From: Bog-473 sp963834405
GTDB taxonomy: Bacteria > Actinomycetota > Acidimicrobiia > Acidimicrobiales > RAAP-2
Direction: 5' to 3'
Assembly (NCBI GenBank): GCA_963834405.1
Contig: CAWIBX010000006.1
Coordinates: 62,001 to 126,000, forward strand
DNA: 64,000 nt
Every line of letters begins with the position of its first letter. Position 1 is the first letter of the stretch. The notes under the pieces are model-generated. The model was not told where the DNA came from. It worked only from the letters and a program-made list of their open reading frames with translations, and made no database searches. This document shows, one piece after another, positions 8,554 to 16,866 of the stretch. The translations under genes and the position numbers were made by a program.

Positions 8554-9337
8554 CTACGCATCGTCGTATTCGTCAGGAAGGCGCATGTTGGGCCCGCCAA
8601 CATGCAACCCGAGAGGCGTCGCTCGTCCGCGCGGCTCCTCCCAGGCTTCCTGGCGCCCGAGAACCGTGAGATCGAGATAGGGGTAGCCGTTGTGGAACTC
8701 CTCGATTCCGCGACCGAACGTCGAGTAGGTGTGGTACACGACTCCGTCCTCCTGGAAGAAGGCGCTGATGCCAGGCCAGTCCATGCGGAGGTCCTCGGTC
8801 CAAGGCATCTTCGTTCCGGCCATCTCAGCCTCGTTGCGGAAGAAGATCTGGACCGGCGCGACCCGGTCGTCGACGGTGGCGTGAAAGTCGTAGTTGAAGT
8901 CGCTGCCCGCCGACGAGTACCACGGGAAGGTCCATCCCATGCGGTCACGGAACGTAGCGAGCTTCGCGTATGGCGCCCGCGTAACCGCGACAAGCGTGGT
9001 GTTGCGGACGTGGAGCTGACGCAGGTTGCCGATCCCGTCTGCGGCGGACGAGCAGCTAGGGCAGCCTGTGTCGCGGGGCTGCTTCTTGGGCGTCAATGTC
9101 GTTGCTCCACATAAAGTGGTGCATCACCAGTTGACGCCGGCCTTCGAAGAGGTCAAGGAGGCTGACTGTTCCGTTCGGACCTTCGAATGTGTACGGCTTG
9201 TCCACTCGAACCCTCGGCAACCGGCGACGATCGACGTTGAGCCGGTCTCGGGCCCGGCTGAGCTCTTTCTCCTTAGCCAGTAGCTTTTTGCGGGCCGCCA
9301 GCCATTCTTCGCGAGAGACGACAGGTCGGAGAATCAT
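8554..9337 (-). pseudogene. DUF899 (thioredoxin-like) protein, frameshifted
   Basis: The N-terminal part starts with ATG at 9335-9337 after AAGGAGGA, reads MILRPVVSREEWLAARKK and reaches HHFMWSND. The rest (GCPSCSSAADG, MGWTFPWYSSAGSDFNYDFH, DGVVYHTYSTFGRG) continues in another frame from about 9090 to the stop at 8554. A one-nucleotide shift between 9060 and 9096 separates the halves. DUF899 proteins have a thioredoxin-like fold with the CPSCS-type motif at the active-site position. An alternative ATG at 9385 overlaps the stop of the upstream 47-aa frame. It is the first of four DUF899 copies within 4 kb and the only broken one. A sequencing error cannot be excluded. Confidence 0.8.
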
Positions 9338-9381
9338 CGCATCCTCCTTGGATGGTTTGCGCCAGGGTTTTCGCTTCGTCT

Positions 9382-9525
9382 TCATTTCAGCGTGGCCGCC
9401 ACCCGAGTGCGTTTCCCAAGGCGCTCCAACGCGGACCACGGGTCCTCCCGGGCCAGGCGGGCGGCGGCGAGGCTGGGCCGGGGCAGCAGCTTTCCATTCT
9501 CTTCCGTTATCTCGCTGACGATCAT
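9382..9525 (-). CDS. Small 47-residue protein coupled to DUF899 genes
   Basis: The ATG at 9523-9525 overlaps the stop of the upstream DUF899 gene as ATGA and is preceded by GGAGGAG. The frame encodes 47 residues (MIVSEITEENGKLLPRPSLA, then LAREDPWSALERLGKRTR) and ends at 9382. Its stop again overlaps an ATG of the next frame. The spacing, ribosome-binding site and two ATGA junctions argue for a real gene, though I recognise no family. It may be an accessory of the DUF899 proteins (inference). Confidence 0.5.
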   Translation of the reverse strand: MIVSEITEENGKLLPRPSLAAARLAREDPWSALERLGKRTRVAATLK

Positions 9526-10334
9526 GGCTCCTCCGCGAGGTCGTCAGAGCGTCCTGCGTCGAGCCGTGACCACTGGGCGATCGGGCGTCCCGCCGGCCAC
9601 TGGGACATCGGAATCGGGGTCCAGGTCGGTGAGCCGTCAGCGGTCCGCGTGATGCTGCACTGCTGCGGCCAGCCGGGCGGTGAGTCCTCCCAGTCCTCCT
9701 GGCGTCCGTAGACGGTGAGATCCATGAGCGCGTAGCTGTAGTCCATCGCCTCCGCGCCGCGACGTTTCGTCCAGTAGCTTTCGAAAACCCTCTCGCCGTC
9801 CCGCACATAGCAGAGGAGATGGAAGAGGCCCACCTCGCGGCCCACCAGGAGTTGGTCGAGGGACGGGAGTGCCGAGTACCAGGGCATCTGCCAGTCCATG
9901 AATTCGCGGTACCGGATGCTCTCGTCGTAGGGCCCTTGGCAGAAGACCGCGAAAGTGATGTCCCGAGAATGGAGATAGGCGAGCTCGCTGATCTGGGTGG
10001 TGACCCACGTACATCCTTCGCATTGCTCGGAGGCGGGGTGGCCGGTGTGCCACATGAAGTAGTAAGCGATGAGCTGTTGTCGCCCTTCGAACGCGTCCAG
10101 CAAGCGCAGCGGCCCTTGCGGGCCGATCAGGATGAGGTCAGCGTTCACCTCGACCATGGGCAGGCGGCGCCGCGCGGCGGCGATGGCATCGCCCTCCTGG
10201 GTGTGCGCTTTTTCCCGCAGCCGCAGCCTGTCCAGCTCGGTTTGGAAGGCGGCCCGGTCGACAATCGGGGGCAGGCTCACTTCCCGGCTGGCAGGGTGCG
10301 CTGGGGGATCTGGGCGGGCTCTTTCATCCGTCAT
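9522..10334 (-). CDS. DUF899 family thioredoxin-like protein
   Basis: This 270-residue protein is a longer DUF899 member. The N-terminal helix (REKAHTQEGDAIAAARRRLP) is followed by GRQQLIAYYFMWHTG and CEGCTWVTTQISE, which replaces the usual CPxCS by CEGC. Then come FMDWQMPWYSAL and MDLTVYGRQEDWEDSPPGWP. The family has a thioredoxin fold and unknown biochemistry. AGGGGAG precedes the ATG. It is coupled by ATGA to the 47-aa frame downstream, and its start overlaps a small frame upstream by 11 nt. It is more divergent from the other three copies than they are from each other. Confidence 0.85.
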   Translation of the reverse strand: MTDERARPDPPAHPASREVSLPPIVDRAAFQTELDRLRLREKAHTQEGDAIAAARRRLPMVEVNADLILIGPQGPLRLLDAFEGRQQLIAYYFMWHTGHPASEQCEGCTWVTTQISELAYLHSRDITFAVFCQGPYDESIRYREFMDWQMPWYSALPSLDQLLVGREVGLFHLLCYVRDGERVFESYWTKRRGAEAMDYSYALMDLTVYGRQEDWEDSPPGWPQQCSITRTADGSPTWTPIPMSQWPAGRPIAQWSRLDAGRSDDLAEEP

Positions 10335-10458
10335 GTCGGTGTGCTCCCCTTTTTGTCGGAGTGGGGTTCGACTGCTTCTTGGCTTGGGCGTGCGCTGCTT
10401 CGGCCAGTCGTTTGATGGCGCCGAGTCGCCGGTCCCATTGGGCGGCGAGATCGGCCAT
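10324..10458 (-). CDS. 44-residue frame, possibly the C-terminal remnant of a regulator
   Basis: The frame reads MADLAAQWDRRLGAIKRL followed by a lysine/glutamine-rich tail. It ends inside the start of the DUF899 gene, with an 11-nt overlap. The QWDRRLGAIKRLAE segment resembles the last helix of ArsR-type regulators that often accompany such gene sets, and sense codons continue upstream of the ATG (GIDQATRA). I see no convincing ribosome-binding site. It is either a short coupled gene or the end of a lost regulator. Confidence 0.35.
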   Translation of the reverse strand: MADLAAQWDRRLGAIKRLAEAAHAQAKKQSNPTPTKRGAHRHDG

Positions 10459-10491
10459 GGCTCGGGTGGCCTGATCGATTCCCGGGTCGCT

Positions 10492-10917
10492 TCAGATGCT
10501 CGGTCCGGGCGTGAGGACCACTATTGGGATGACGCATGTGGTCTTGTTTGCGGCGTCGGCGAGTTGCGGATAGTGCTCGATTGCTTCCGCAAAGAGCCGG
10601 TCACGCTCGTCCCCCGCCGCCTCCTCGGCCACGACGTCAAACGTCTCGCCACCTACCTCAATCCTCGTGACCGGGTGCGTCTTGAGGTTTTGGTACCAGG
10701 CCGGATGTTTGGGCGCTCCACCGTTGGCGGCCCAGATGAAGTAGCGCGGATCGTCGGGCAGGTACGCAACCGGGTTGACGCGGCTCACACCAGTCTTGGC
10801 GCCCGTGTGATGGAGCAACAAGAGCGGAGTGTCCTCCCACGTGCCTCCCACTCGTCCTTGGTTCGCGCGGAATTCGTCAATGATCTTGGCGTTGTATTCG
10901 GTTGGTGTCTCAGACAT
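10492..10917 (-). CDS. F420-type nitroreductase/quinone reductase family protein (Ddn-like)
   Basis: This 141-residue protein matches the deazaflavin-dependent nitroreductase family in length and motifs. It begins with EYNAKIIDEFRANQGRVGG, continues with LLLLHHTGAKTG (split-barrel strand and loop at the cofactor phosphate) and has AANGGAPKHPAWYQNL. Members bind F420 in a split beta-barrel and reduce quinones or nitro compounds, or help in redox defence. It lies in a run of DUF899 genes on the same strand, with 21 nt to the upstream copy. This suggests one redox-linked operon (inference). Confidence 0.88.
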   Translation of the reverse strand: MSETPTEYNAKIIDEFRANQGRVGGTWEDTPLLLLHHTGAKTGVSRVNPVAYLPDDPRYFIWAANGGAPKHPAWYQNLKTHPVTRIEVGGETFDVVAEEAAGDERDRLFAEAIEHYPQLADAANKTTCVIPIVVLTPGPSI

Positions 10918-10938
10918 TGGACTCCTCTGGTTGCCGGT

Positions 10939-11664
10939 TTATCGGTAGCTGGCCTCGTATTGGTCATGGCGTCGGAACCATGACCTGTCGCCTTCGTTGC
11001 GCCCAAGCGGCGCCCGATCGAGCCACTGCCACATGGGCCAGACGGCGTCAAAGCCCCGCGAATAGGCGGAGTAGGTGTGGTACACGACGCCGTCCTCGAG
11101 GGCGAAGGCGCTCATGCCTGGCTGCTCTCCGGACCATTCTCGCCAAGCAACGTTGTCAGCCTCAAGCTCTGCTTGGTTTCGATAGTTGTATTCCACTGGC
11201 GCCACGGAAGCGTCGATCGTGACGTGGAAGTCGTAGTTGAAGTCACTCCGACCCGACGAGGCCCACGGAAAGGTCCAGTCCATCCGGTCCCGGTAGGCCA
11301 GCAGCTTCTCGAGTGGCCCTCGGGATACAGCCGTAAAGGCGACGTCGTGGTTCTGGAGATGGAGGTGCGTCTTGTCGAAGCCGTCGGCTATCGAGGAGCA
11401 GCTGGGGCAGGCTTGGTCATCCTCAGGGTCGAACATCAGGTGATAGATGAGGAGCTGCGAACGACCTCGGAACAGGTCGGCAAGCGAGGCTTCGCCGGCT
11501 TCAGTGCCGAAGAGGTATTTCTTGTCGAGGCGCACCCACGGCAACTCGCGCCGTCGCCGGGCCAGGTCGTCATTCAGGCGGGTCAGCTCCTTTTCGGACT
11601 TCAGCAGCTTGAGCCGGGCTTCGAGCCACTCGTTACGAGTCCCGATGTGATGATTCGTCGTCAC
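10939..11664 (-). CDS. DUF899 family thioredoxin-like protein
   Basis: This 241-residue protein is a typical DUF899 member. It has an N-terminal coiled helix (NEWLEARLKLLKSEKELT), the strand SQLLIYHLMFDPE, the thioredoxin-position motif CPSCSSIADGFD, MDWTFPWASSGRSDFNYDFH and the C-terminal DGVVYHTYSAYSRGFD. It is intact and close to the copies at 11760 and 8554. The enzymatic role of the family is not established; the CxxC-type motif suggests a disulfide or peroxide function. It lies between another copy and the Ddn-like gene, all on the minus strand. Confidence 0.9.
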   Translation of the reverse strand: MTTNHHIGTRNEWLEARLKLLKSEKELTRLNDDLARRRRELPWVRLDKKYLFGTEAGEASLADLFRGRSQLLIYHLMFDPEDDQACPSCSSIADGFDKTHLHLQNHDVAFTAVSRGPLEKLLAYRDRMDWTFPWASSGRSDFNYDFHVTIDASVAPVEYNYRNQAELEADNVAWREWSGEQPGMSAFALEDGVVYHTYSAYSRGFDAVWPMWQWLDRAPLGRNEGDRSWFRRHDQYEASYR

Positions 11665-11759
11665 GGTGCTGATCCTCCCCTTGACATTTGGCGTATGTGG
11701 TCGGCGACCACGGCTGGCTAATGGAGCTCAGTATCTACTCATCTCTGCCCAACGTCTGC

Positions 11760-12527
11760 TCACTGGCTGTCGTACTCGTCGTGGTGGCGCAACCAGAAAT
11801 TCGTCTCGTTCCGACCGTACGGCGCGCGGTCGAGCCACGGGTACATGCCCCAGATGGCGTCAACCCCGCGTTCATAGGTGGAGTAAGTGTGGTAGACGAC
11901 GCCATCGTCGAGCGCGAACGCGCTCATGCCCGGCCCCTCTCGTCGATAGGTCGGCCAGTCCGTTCCCACGCTGGACGTGATTGCGGTGACAAACGAGTTT
12001 TCCTCGCCGCCATCGGGTAGACGGAAGTCCATCGTGCGGAAGTTGTAGTCGACGGATCCCGATTGCCACTCCTCGGTAGGATGCGACACCTGAAAGTCGT
12101 AGTTGAACTCGTTCTCGTACGACGACGCCCAGGGGAACCCCCAGCCCATCCGACGCTTGTAGGCTTGCAACTCTGCGAGCGGTGCCCGCGACACGGCGCA
12201 GAGCGTGACGTCGTGATGCGCGAGGTGGACGACTGAGCCATCGAAACCGTCGGCAATGGCCGAGCAGTTCGGGCACCCCGCGGTGTAGTCGGGCCCAAAC
12301 ATGAAGTGGTATATGAGGAGCTGCGACCGTCCTTGGAACAGCTCAGCGAGCGTCGCCGTACCGTGGTCGGTGTCGAACCGGTATTCCTTCTCGATCCGAA
12401 CCCAGGGCAATGCCTGTCGCATCTTGGACAGCTCGTCGCCACGCCGGGTATGCGCCTTTTCAGCCTCGAGGAGCTCAAGCCGTGCTGCGAGCCATTCGTC
12501 ACGCGTTCCGACCTTCTGAACAGTCAT
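11760..12527 (-). CDS. DUF899 family thioredoxin-like protein
   Basis: This 255-residue DUF899 member contains SQLLIYHFMFGPD, CPNCSAIADGFDG (thioredoxin-position cysteines), MGWGFPWASSYENEFNYDF and a C-terminal DGVVYHTYSTYERGVDAIWG. The ATG at 12527 was chosen because AAGGAG lies 6 nt upstream. Two upstream ATGs in the same frame overlap that ribosome-binding site. An insert around residues 150-185 (GSVDYNFRTMDFRLPDGGEE) is absent from the other copies. The stop of the DUF2182 gene lies 15 nt upstream of the start, so the two are probably co-transcribed. Confidence 0.9.
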   Translation of the reverse strand: MTVQKVGTRDEWLAARLELLEAEKAHTRRGDELSKMRQALPWVRIEKEYRFDTDHGTATLAELFQGRSQLLIYHFMFGPDYTAGCPNCSAIADGFDGSVVHLAHHDVTLCAVSRAPLAELQAYKRRMGWGFPWASSYENEFNYDFQVSHPTEEWQSGSVDYNFRTMDFRLPDGGEENSFVTAITSSVGTDWPTYRREGPGMSAFALDDGVVYHTYSTYERGVDAIWGMYPWLDRAPYGRNETNFWLRHHDEYDSQ

Positions 12528-12541
12528 TGTCATCTCCTTCC

Positions 12542-13255
12542 TCACATCATCGGCACGGGACCAACGGCTGGCAAGAGACCTGGGACCGAAGAGGGGTCAG
12601 CCAGGACCACGATGCCGAGCCCGACGATCGCGAGTGCAAAGGGAAAATCGATGATGGCCCTGGAGGGCAGCACCTTTTGGGCGATCGTGGCGACCGCAAT
12701 GACCGCCATCCAGGTGATGCTCATCGGCCCCAGCACGATCAGCATGGCCATGAGCCCGATGCTCGAACCAACGCAGTCGAGCCCGAACACCAATCCGGAG
12801 CGCGCATTCTCACGGCACTGCAGGCGAAAGTGTCTCTTCATGGGCGACAACTCATAGACGCCTGCCACGATCACAACGACGCCCGCCGCCACGGTCCCAT
12901 GGGGCCGGTACAACGCATATACCGCGACGCCCACTAACGCCCAGATGGTCATGTACGACGCTGCGAACGCCGGCACGGCCAATGCCCGGCCGCGTGCACG
13001 CGTATACCGCAACAGCGCCGGGATCGCGCCAGGCAGCATCATCGCCGCCATCATGGAGACCCACGATGCGGCAAAGAAGGCGAACGAGCCGAGCCTCGTC
13101 GCTGTGCCCATGTTCATGCCTCGCATCTGGTCTGTTGCGACGAGCCAGCATGCGATGGCGGCCCCGAGGGTCGCCGCCAGCGCGGCAGTCTCGGTTGCTG
13201 TTGTCCGACCTGGCACTGCACCGGGTGACCGGAGGCGAAGGCGGGTCATTTCCAT
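12542..13255 (-). CDS. DUF2182 integral membrane protein
   Basis: This 237-residue protein has about six hydrophobic segments and the DUF2182 hallmarks WVSMMAAMMLPGAIP, YELSPMKRHFRLQCR (normally YxLTPLKxxCLxxCR) and GSSIGLMAMLIVLGPMSITW. The family is annotated as a predicted metal-binding membrane protein; its function is unknown. The methionine-rich segments suggest copper or another soft metal (inference). It directly precedes the DUF899 gene at 11760-12527, and DUF2182 and DUF899 genes often occur in similar accessory clusters. Confidence 0.85.
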   Translation of the reverse strand: MEMTRLRLRSPGAVPGRTTATETAALAATLGAAIACWLVATDQMRGMNMGTATRLGSFAFFAASWVSMMAAMMLPGAIPALLRYTRARGRALAVPAFAASYMTIWALVGVAVYALYRPHGTVAAGVVVIVAGVYELSPMKRHFRLQCRENARSGLVFGLDCVGSSIGLMAMLIVLGPMSITWMAVIAVATIAQKVLPSRAIIDFPFALAIVGLGIVVLADPSSVPGLLPAVGPVPMM

Positions 13256-13345
13256 GATCGTGGACCTCCTATCCGAATCCGTGAGGCTGCTGTTGATGAA
13301 GCCGCTCCATGCGTCCGAGCAGACATCGAAGCACTTGCATCGGCC

Positions 13346-14068
13346 CTACGCTGCCGGCTGAGATTGGACGAATGCTGCGTACTGATGCTCGAGGCCCTTC
13401 GTTACGCTGCCCCGCCAGCTATCCGCCATGACCTGGGACGCTGGGTCGGGAAAGATGTCCTCCTCCTCGTTCTCCACGCCGTCGAAAATGCCTCGGGCGA
13501 CTGACTCGGGAGAGGCCTTCGGGATCTCGAAACCTCGTGTCATGTCCGTGTCGGTCGGGCCGGTCAGCACGGCATGCACCGTCACGCCCTGTTCGGCCAA
13601 CAGAGCTCGCAACGATTGGGTCAGGTTGAACGCCGCCGCCTTCGAGATCGCATAAGTTGGGGTCACCGGGAACGGCGCGAGCGCCATCATCGACACGTTG
13701 TTGACGATGGCACCCTTCGACCTGACCAGCAGCGGCAGAAATGCCTGGGTCATACCGTAGGTGCCGAACAAGTTGACAGCGAGGTGCTGTTCGAGAATTG
13801 AGCGATCACTCAGGTTGTCGTAGAGGGCGATGCCGGCGTTGTTGACGAGGACGTCCAGAGACTCGACCTTGTCGACCGCAGCCTCAATCTGCGCCGCGTC
13901 GGTCACGTCCAGGGTGAGGGGCGTAATTCGGCGATCTTCGTGGACGATGGGCTGGCGCGTGCCGGCGTAGACGCGGCCCGCTCCTCTCCGCAGGGCTTCG
14001 TCAACCAGGGCCTGGCCGATTCCTCTGTTCGCTCCCGTCACCAGAACTGCTTTGCCTGTGATCGTCAT
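13346..14068 (-). CDS. Short-chain dehydrogenase/reductase
   Basis: This 240-residue protein has the classical SDR layout: the nucleotide-binding TGANRGIGQ near residue 11, the NNAGIALYD motif near 75, catalytic Ser in VNNVSMMALAPF, and the YAISKAA motif with the Tyr and Lys of the active site. It should be an NAD(P)H-dependent oxidoreductase; the substrate is not predictable. The ATG at 14068 follows GAAGGAG at good spacing; a longer frame to 14128 has no ribosome-binding site. Upstream begins repeat R1, a copy of the response-regulator promoter facing the other way. Confidence 0.92.
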   Translation of the reverse strand: MTITGKAVLVTGANRGIGQALVDEALRRGAGRVYAGTRQPIVHEDRRITPLTLDVTDAAQIEAAVDKVESLDVLVNNAGIALYDNLSDRSILEQHLAVNLFGTYGMTQAFLPLLVRSKGAIVNNVSMMALAPFPVTPTYAISKAAAFNLTQSLRALLAEQGVTVHAVLTGPTDTDMTRGFEIPKASPESVARGIFDGVENEEEDIFPDPASQVMADSWRGSVTKGLEHQYAAFVQSQPAA

Positions 14069-14106
14069 CGGTACCGCTCCTTCGTTTGTTTGCCTTCTCT
14101 TCGAGG

Positions 14107-14428
14107 TACTTCGGTGGTCACATTGCAAGTGTGAAGGGGGTCGTTAGGTCCCGCTAGTGCCTAGAACATGACTTCGAGATGCAGAAATGCGCGCTTGGAT
14201 GTGCACTCTGCACATTCCGCTGCTCAGACCTCTATCAGCGGCCGGTCCTCGGCGGACAGGGCATAATTCGTGACAACCACTCGAGGCTTTCGAAGTCGCC
14301 GGGGGCATAACGTCTTGGTGCGAACTGACTCGTCCGAAGCGTCTCGAGTGATCCGGATCCTCGTGGCCGAGGACATGCGGATCCTGCGCGACACACTCGC
14401 GACGGTGCTCAACCCTCAAGACGACACC
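14107..14428 (+). repeat. Repeat R1: promoter region and first codons of the response-regulator gene, truncated
   Basis: This stretch matches 24955-25280 and, inverted, 29730-30116. It starts with ACTTCGGTGGTCACATTGCA, contains the palindrome TGTGCA-CTC-TGCACA at 14200-14214, a CATAAC -10-like box, and a GTG at 14318 six bases later. The frame VRTDSSEAS, then LVAEDMRILRDTLATVLN, matches the start of the intact regulator at 25168. Similarity ends at about 14428, where sequence of a truncated AHSA1-like gene, itself interrupted by an IS21 element, is joined on. Confidence 0.75.
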
Positions 14429-14621
14429 CACTCGGGCGTAATCGTGTGCCAGGTGAAGGCCATGTCGCCGCTCATCGAAATTCGCGTTATTCGCTCACTG
14501 AAATTCGCGGTCTGATCTGAGTCCGTGTTCCTCCTGACCGGGCATCCACCGGTCGGGGTCAAAGGCTCCCCCAGCCTGTCGGTGCTGCCAAGCACCCGAC
14601 GAGCTGGAGGAAGCCCCATCG

Positions 14622-15983
14622 ATGATGACCCAGGAGGAGTACATGAACGTGAAGGCCCTTCATGCCGGGGGCTGGACGATCAAGCAGATCGCCGAGCACC
14701 TCGGCTTCCACCCCGCCACGGTGTCGTGGTGGTTGAAGAACGGGGGTCCGCCGCCCAAGCGATCCGTGCCGGCCGAGGACCTCGTGATCGGTCCGCGCTT
14801 CCAGGCCCGCATCGCCCAGCTGCTCGCTCACAACGCACAGCTCCAGGGCAGCTCGATCCATCGGGTGCTGGCGGCGGAGGGCTACGAGGGCTCGTATCAG
14901 ACGCTCACCCGCTACCTGCACACGCTGCGTGGCCCGACCCGCGGTGCGGTCAGTGTCACCATGGCCATCGAGACCACACCGGGCGAGGAGTTCCAGTTCG
15001 ACTGGTCCGACTGCAACACCTTCGCTCGGCGCTGGGGATGGGAGCACGAGCTGCACTGCTTCGGCTGCGTGCTGTGCTGGAGCCGGATCAAGTTCTGGTT
15101 CTTCGCCCCCTCCATCGACCAGCACCACACCCTCGAGGGTCTGGTCCGCTTCTTCGAGCACATCGGTGGCGTCCCGGCGCTGGGCCGAACCGACCGCATG
15201 GGCCAGCTGGGCCAGTCGCGCTCGAAAGGCTTCGTCTTCCATCCCCTCGCTCTCGCTTTCGCCCGCCACTACGACCTGGCGTTCAAGGCCTGCGACGCCG
15301 GGGACGCCAAGCGCAAGGGCAAGGTCGAGCGGCCCTTCCGGGACCTCAAGGCCGGCTTGCTCTCCGAGGCCGATCTCGACCCGCCAGAAGACGTCGGCGA
15401 GCTCAACCGGCGAGGCGTGCGCTGGCTCGATCGCTACTTCCACGCCGCTCCCCACGGGACGACGGGCGTGTCTCCGTCTGCACGCTTCGAGACCGAACGC
15501 CATGTGCTCGGCCGCCTGCCCGCGGTGCGCTTCGACACGGCCGCGCACGACACGCGCCGGGTCGGGCGCATCCCCCTCGTCGAGTGGGACACCGTGTTCT
15601 ATTCGGCCCCGCCCGCCCTCGCCGGCAAGGTCATAGAAGTGCGCCAGCCCATCGGCTACAACGTCATCGAGCTGCGCTTTTTGGGCCAGATGGTCGCGCT
15701 GCACCACCTGGCGGAGAAGGGTGCTGAGCCCCAGTGGCTGCCCGAGCACAAGCGTGAGGCCGAGGCCATCGTGCTCGGACGGCGTCAGCTCGGCATCGTC
15801 GAGCCGGTCGTCGTTGGTTCTGCGGCAGCGCTCGACCTCGAGGACGGCGACTACGACGTGACCGTCCCCGATCTGGCGCAGATGGGTGTCATCGGCCCGC
15901 ACCCAGACATCACGCTGCCTGTGGATATCGCCGCAGAAGGCAACGTAGCGGGCGCGATCGGGCCTGATGGAGGCCAGTCATGA
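14622..15983 (+). CDS. istA: IS21 transposase IstA
   Basis: This 453-residue IS21-type transposase has an N-terminal helix-turn-helix (IKQIAEHLGFHPATVSWWLK) followed by an rve-type DDE core. The likely catalytic residues are D in FQFDWSD, D in GRTDRMG and E in KGKVERPFRDL. The C-terminal beta-rich domain is typical. It catalyses cut-and-paste transposition together with IstB. There are two adjacent ATGs at the start, and another ATG at 14643 has a better AGGAGG site. I kept 14622 because the first residues match other IstA N-termini. The gene overlaps istB as ATGA and appears intact. Confidence 0.95.
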   Translation: MMTQEEYMNVKALHAGGWTIKQIAEHLGFHPATVSWWLKNGGPPPKRSVPAEDLVIGPRFQARIAQLLAHNAQLQGSSIHRVLAAEGYEGSYQTLTRYLHTLRGPTRGAVSVTMAIETTPGEEFQFDWSDCNTFARRWGWEHELHCFGCVLCWSRIKFWFFAPSIDQHHTLEGLVRFFEHIGGVPALGRTDRMGQLGQSRSKGFVFHPLALAFARHYDLAFKACDAGDAKRKGKVERPFRDLKAGLLSEADLDPPEDVGELNRRGVRWLDRYFHAAPHGTTGVSPSARFETERHVLGRLPAVRFDTAAHDTRRVGRIPLVEWDTVFYSAPPALAGKVIEVRQPIGYNVIELRFLGQMVALHHLAEKGAEPQWLPEHKREAEAIVLGRRQLGIVEPVVVGSAAALDLEDGDYDVTVPDLAQMGVIGPHPDITLPVDIAAEGNVAGAIGPDGGQS

Positions 15984-16792
15984 GCAAGGCCACCCTCATC
16001 GAACAGATCAAAGGGGACCTCGACTACCTCAAACTCGTTCGCAGCGCCGAGGTGTTCGCCGAACTGGCCGAGGCGGCGAAGAAGAACGACGCCGACCCGC
16101 TCGAGTTCTTGGCCAACCTGCTGAGCGCCGAGGTCGACGCCACGCGGGCCCGGCGTCTGGCGGCGCGGCTGCGCTTCGCCCACTTCCCGTTCCGCAAGAC
16201 CCTCGAGGAGTTCGACTTCGACTTCCAGCCCTCAATCGACCCCAAGATCATCTACGACCTCGCCGAGCTCGACTTCGTGCGCGACGGCCATCCGGTCCTC
16301 CTGCTCGGACGACCCGGGTGCGGCAAGTCGCATCTCGGGGTTGCGCTCGGGATCAAGGCGGTCGAGGCCGGGTATCGGGGCTACTTCAGCGGGGCGACCG
16401 AGATGACCAAGGCCCTCGTCGCTGCGTGGGCCGAGGGGACCTTCAACCAGAAGATCCGCACCTACACGCACCCGAGCGTCCTCGTGATCGACGACGTCGG
16501 CATCACGCCTTTCGACCGCACCGAGGCCAACGCGTTCTTCCAGGTGGTCAACCGGCGCTACGAGCTGCGCTCGGCGACCATCGTGACCACCAACCGGGGC
16601 CTGCCGGCCTGGGCCGAGCTCTTCGGCGGGGACGCCGTGGTCGCCGCCGCCATCTTGGACCGCCTGTTGGACCGGGCCACGGTCATCAACGTCAAGGGGC
16701 CGTCGTGGAGGCTGCGCGAACACGAGGCACTGACCAAGCCGCTGACGGACCTGTCCGGTCCGCCCGAGAACGCCCCGAGGAGGCGGGGCTAA
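15980..16792 (+). CDS. istB: IS21 helper ATPase IstB
   Basis: This 270-residue AAA+ ATPase of the IstB/DnaC type carries the Walker A motif GRPGCGKSHL near residue 111 and the Walker B VLVIDDVG near 165. The N-terminal region is helical. It assembles on DNA and directs IstA to its target. The start overlaps the istA stop by 4 nt. The last residues end just before the right terminal repeat region. The gene is intact, so the element may still be mobile. Confidence 0.95.
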   Translation: MSKATLIEQIKGDLDYLKLVRSAEVFAELAEAAKKNDADPLEFLANLLSAEVDATRARRLAARLRFAHFPFRKTLEEFDFDFQPSIDPKIIYDLAELDFVRDGHPVLLLGRPGCGKSHLGVALGIKAVEAGYRGYFSGATEMTKALVAAWAEGTFNQKIRTYTHPSVLVIDDVGITPFDRTEANAFFQVVNRRYELRSATIVTTNRGLPAWAELFGGDAVVAAAILDRLLDRATVINVKGPSWRLREHEALTKPLTDLSGPPENAPRRRG

Positions 16793-16866
16793 CCTTCTCG
16801 CCGGAGCACGGGCTCAACGCGAATTTCGGTGAGCGAAAACCGCGACGTTCCGTGAGCGCCGCGACA

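Larger units (their letters stand above)
14463..16866 (+). mobile_element. IS21-family insertion sequence
   Basis: This is a 2404-bp element with imperfect terminal inverted repeats, starting TGTCGCCGCTCA on the left and ending in the complement of TGTCGCGGCGCTCAC on the right. Both ends contain further copies of TTCGCTCAC-GAAATTCGCG. It is flanked by a perfect 5-bp direct repeat GGCCA (14458-14462 and 16867-16871), the target-site duplication. It encodes istA and istB with a 4-bp overlap. Removing it and one GGCCA rejoins an AHSA1-like reading frame (...YRRLA plus FTWHTITPEW), which confirms the boundaries. Confidence 0.93.

Noticed and set aside
8554..9096. A separate 180-residue DUF899 gene
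   Set aside because: It would have to start at a TTG without a ribosome-binding site and lacks the N-terminal third, which is present in another frame just upstream. It is one frameshifted gene.
14559..15902. Long open frames opposite real genes (14559-15902 minus, 23546-24796 plus, 55984-57645 plus, 2893-4044 plus)
   Set aside because: All lie antisense to well-supported genes, show no family features and result from GC-rich third codon positions.
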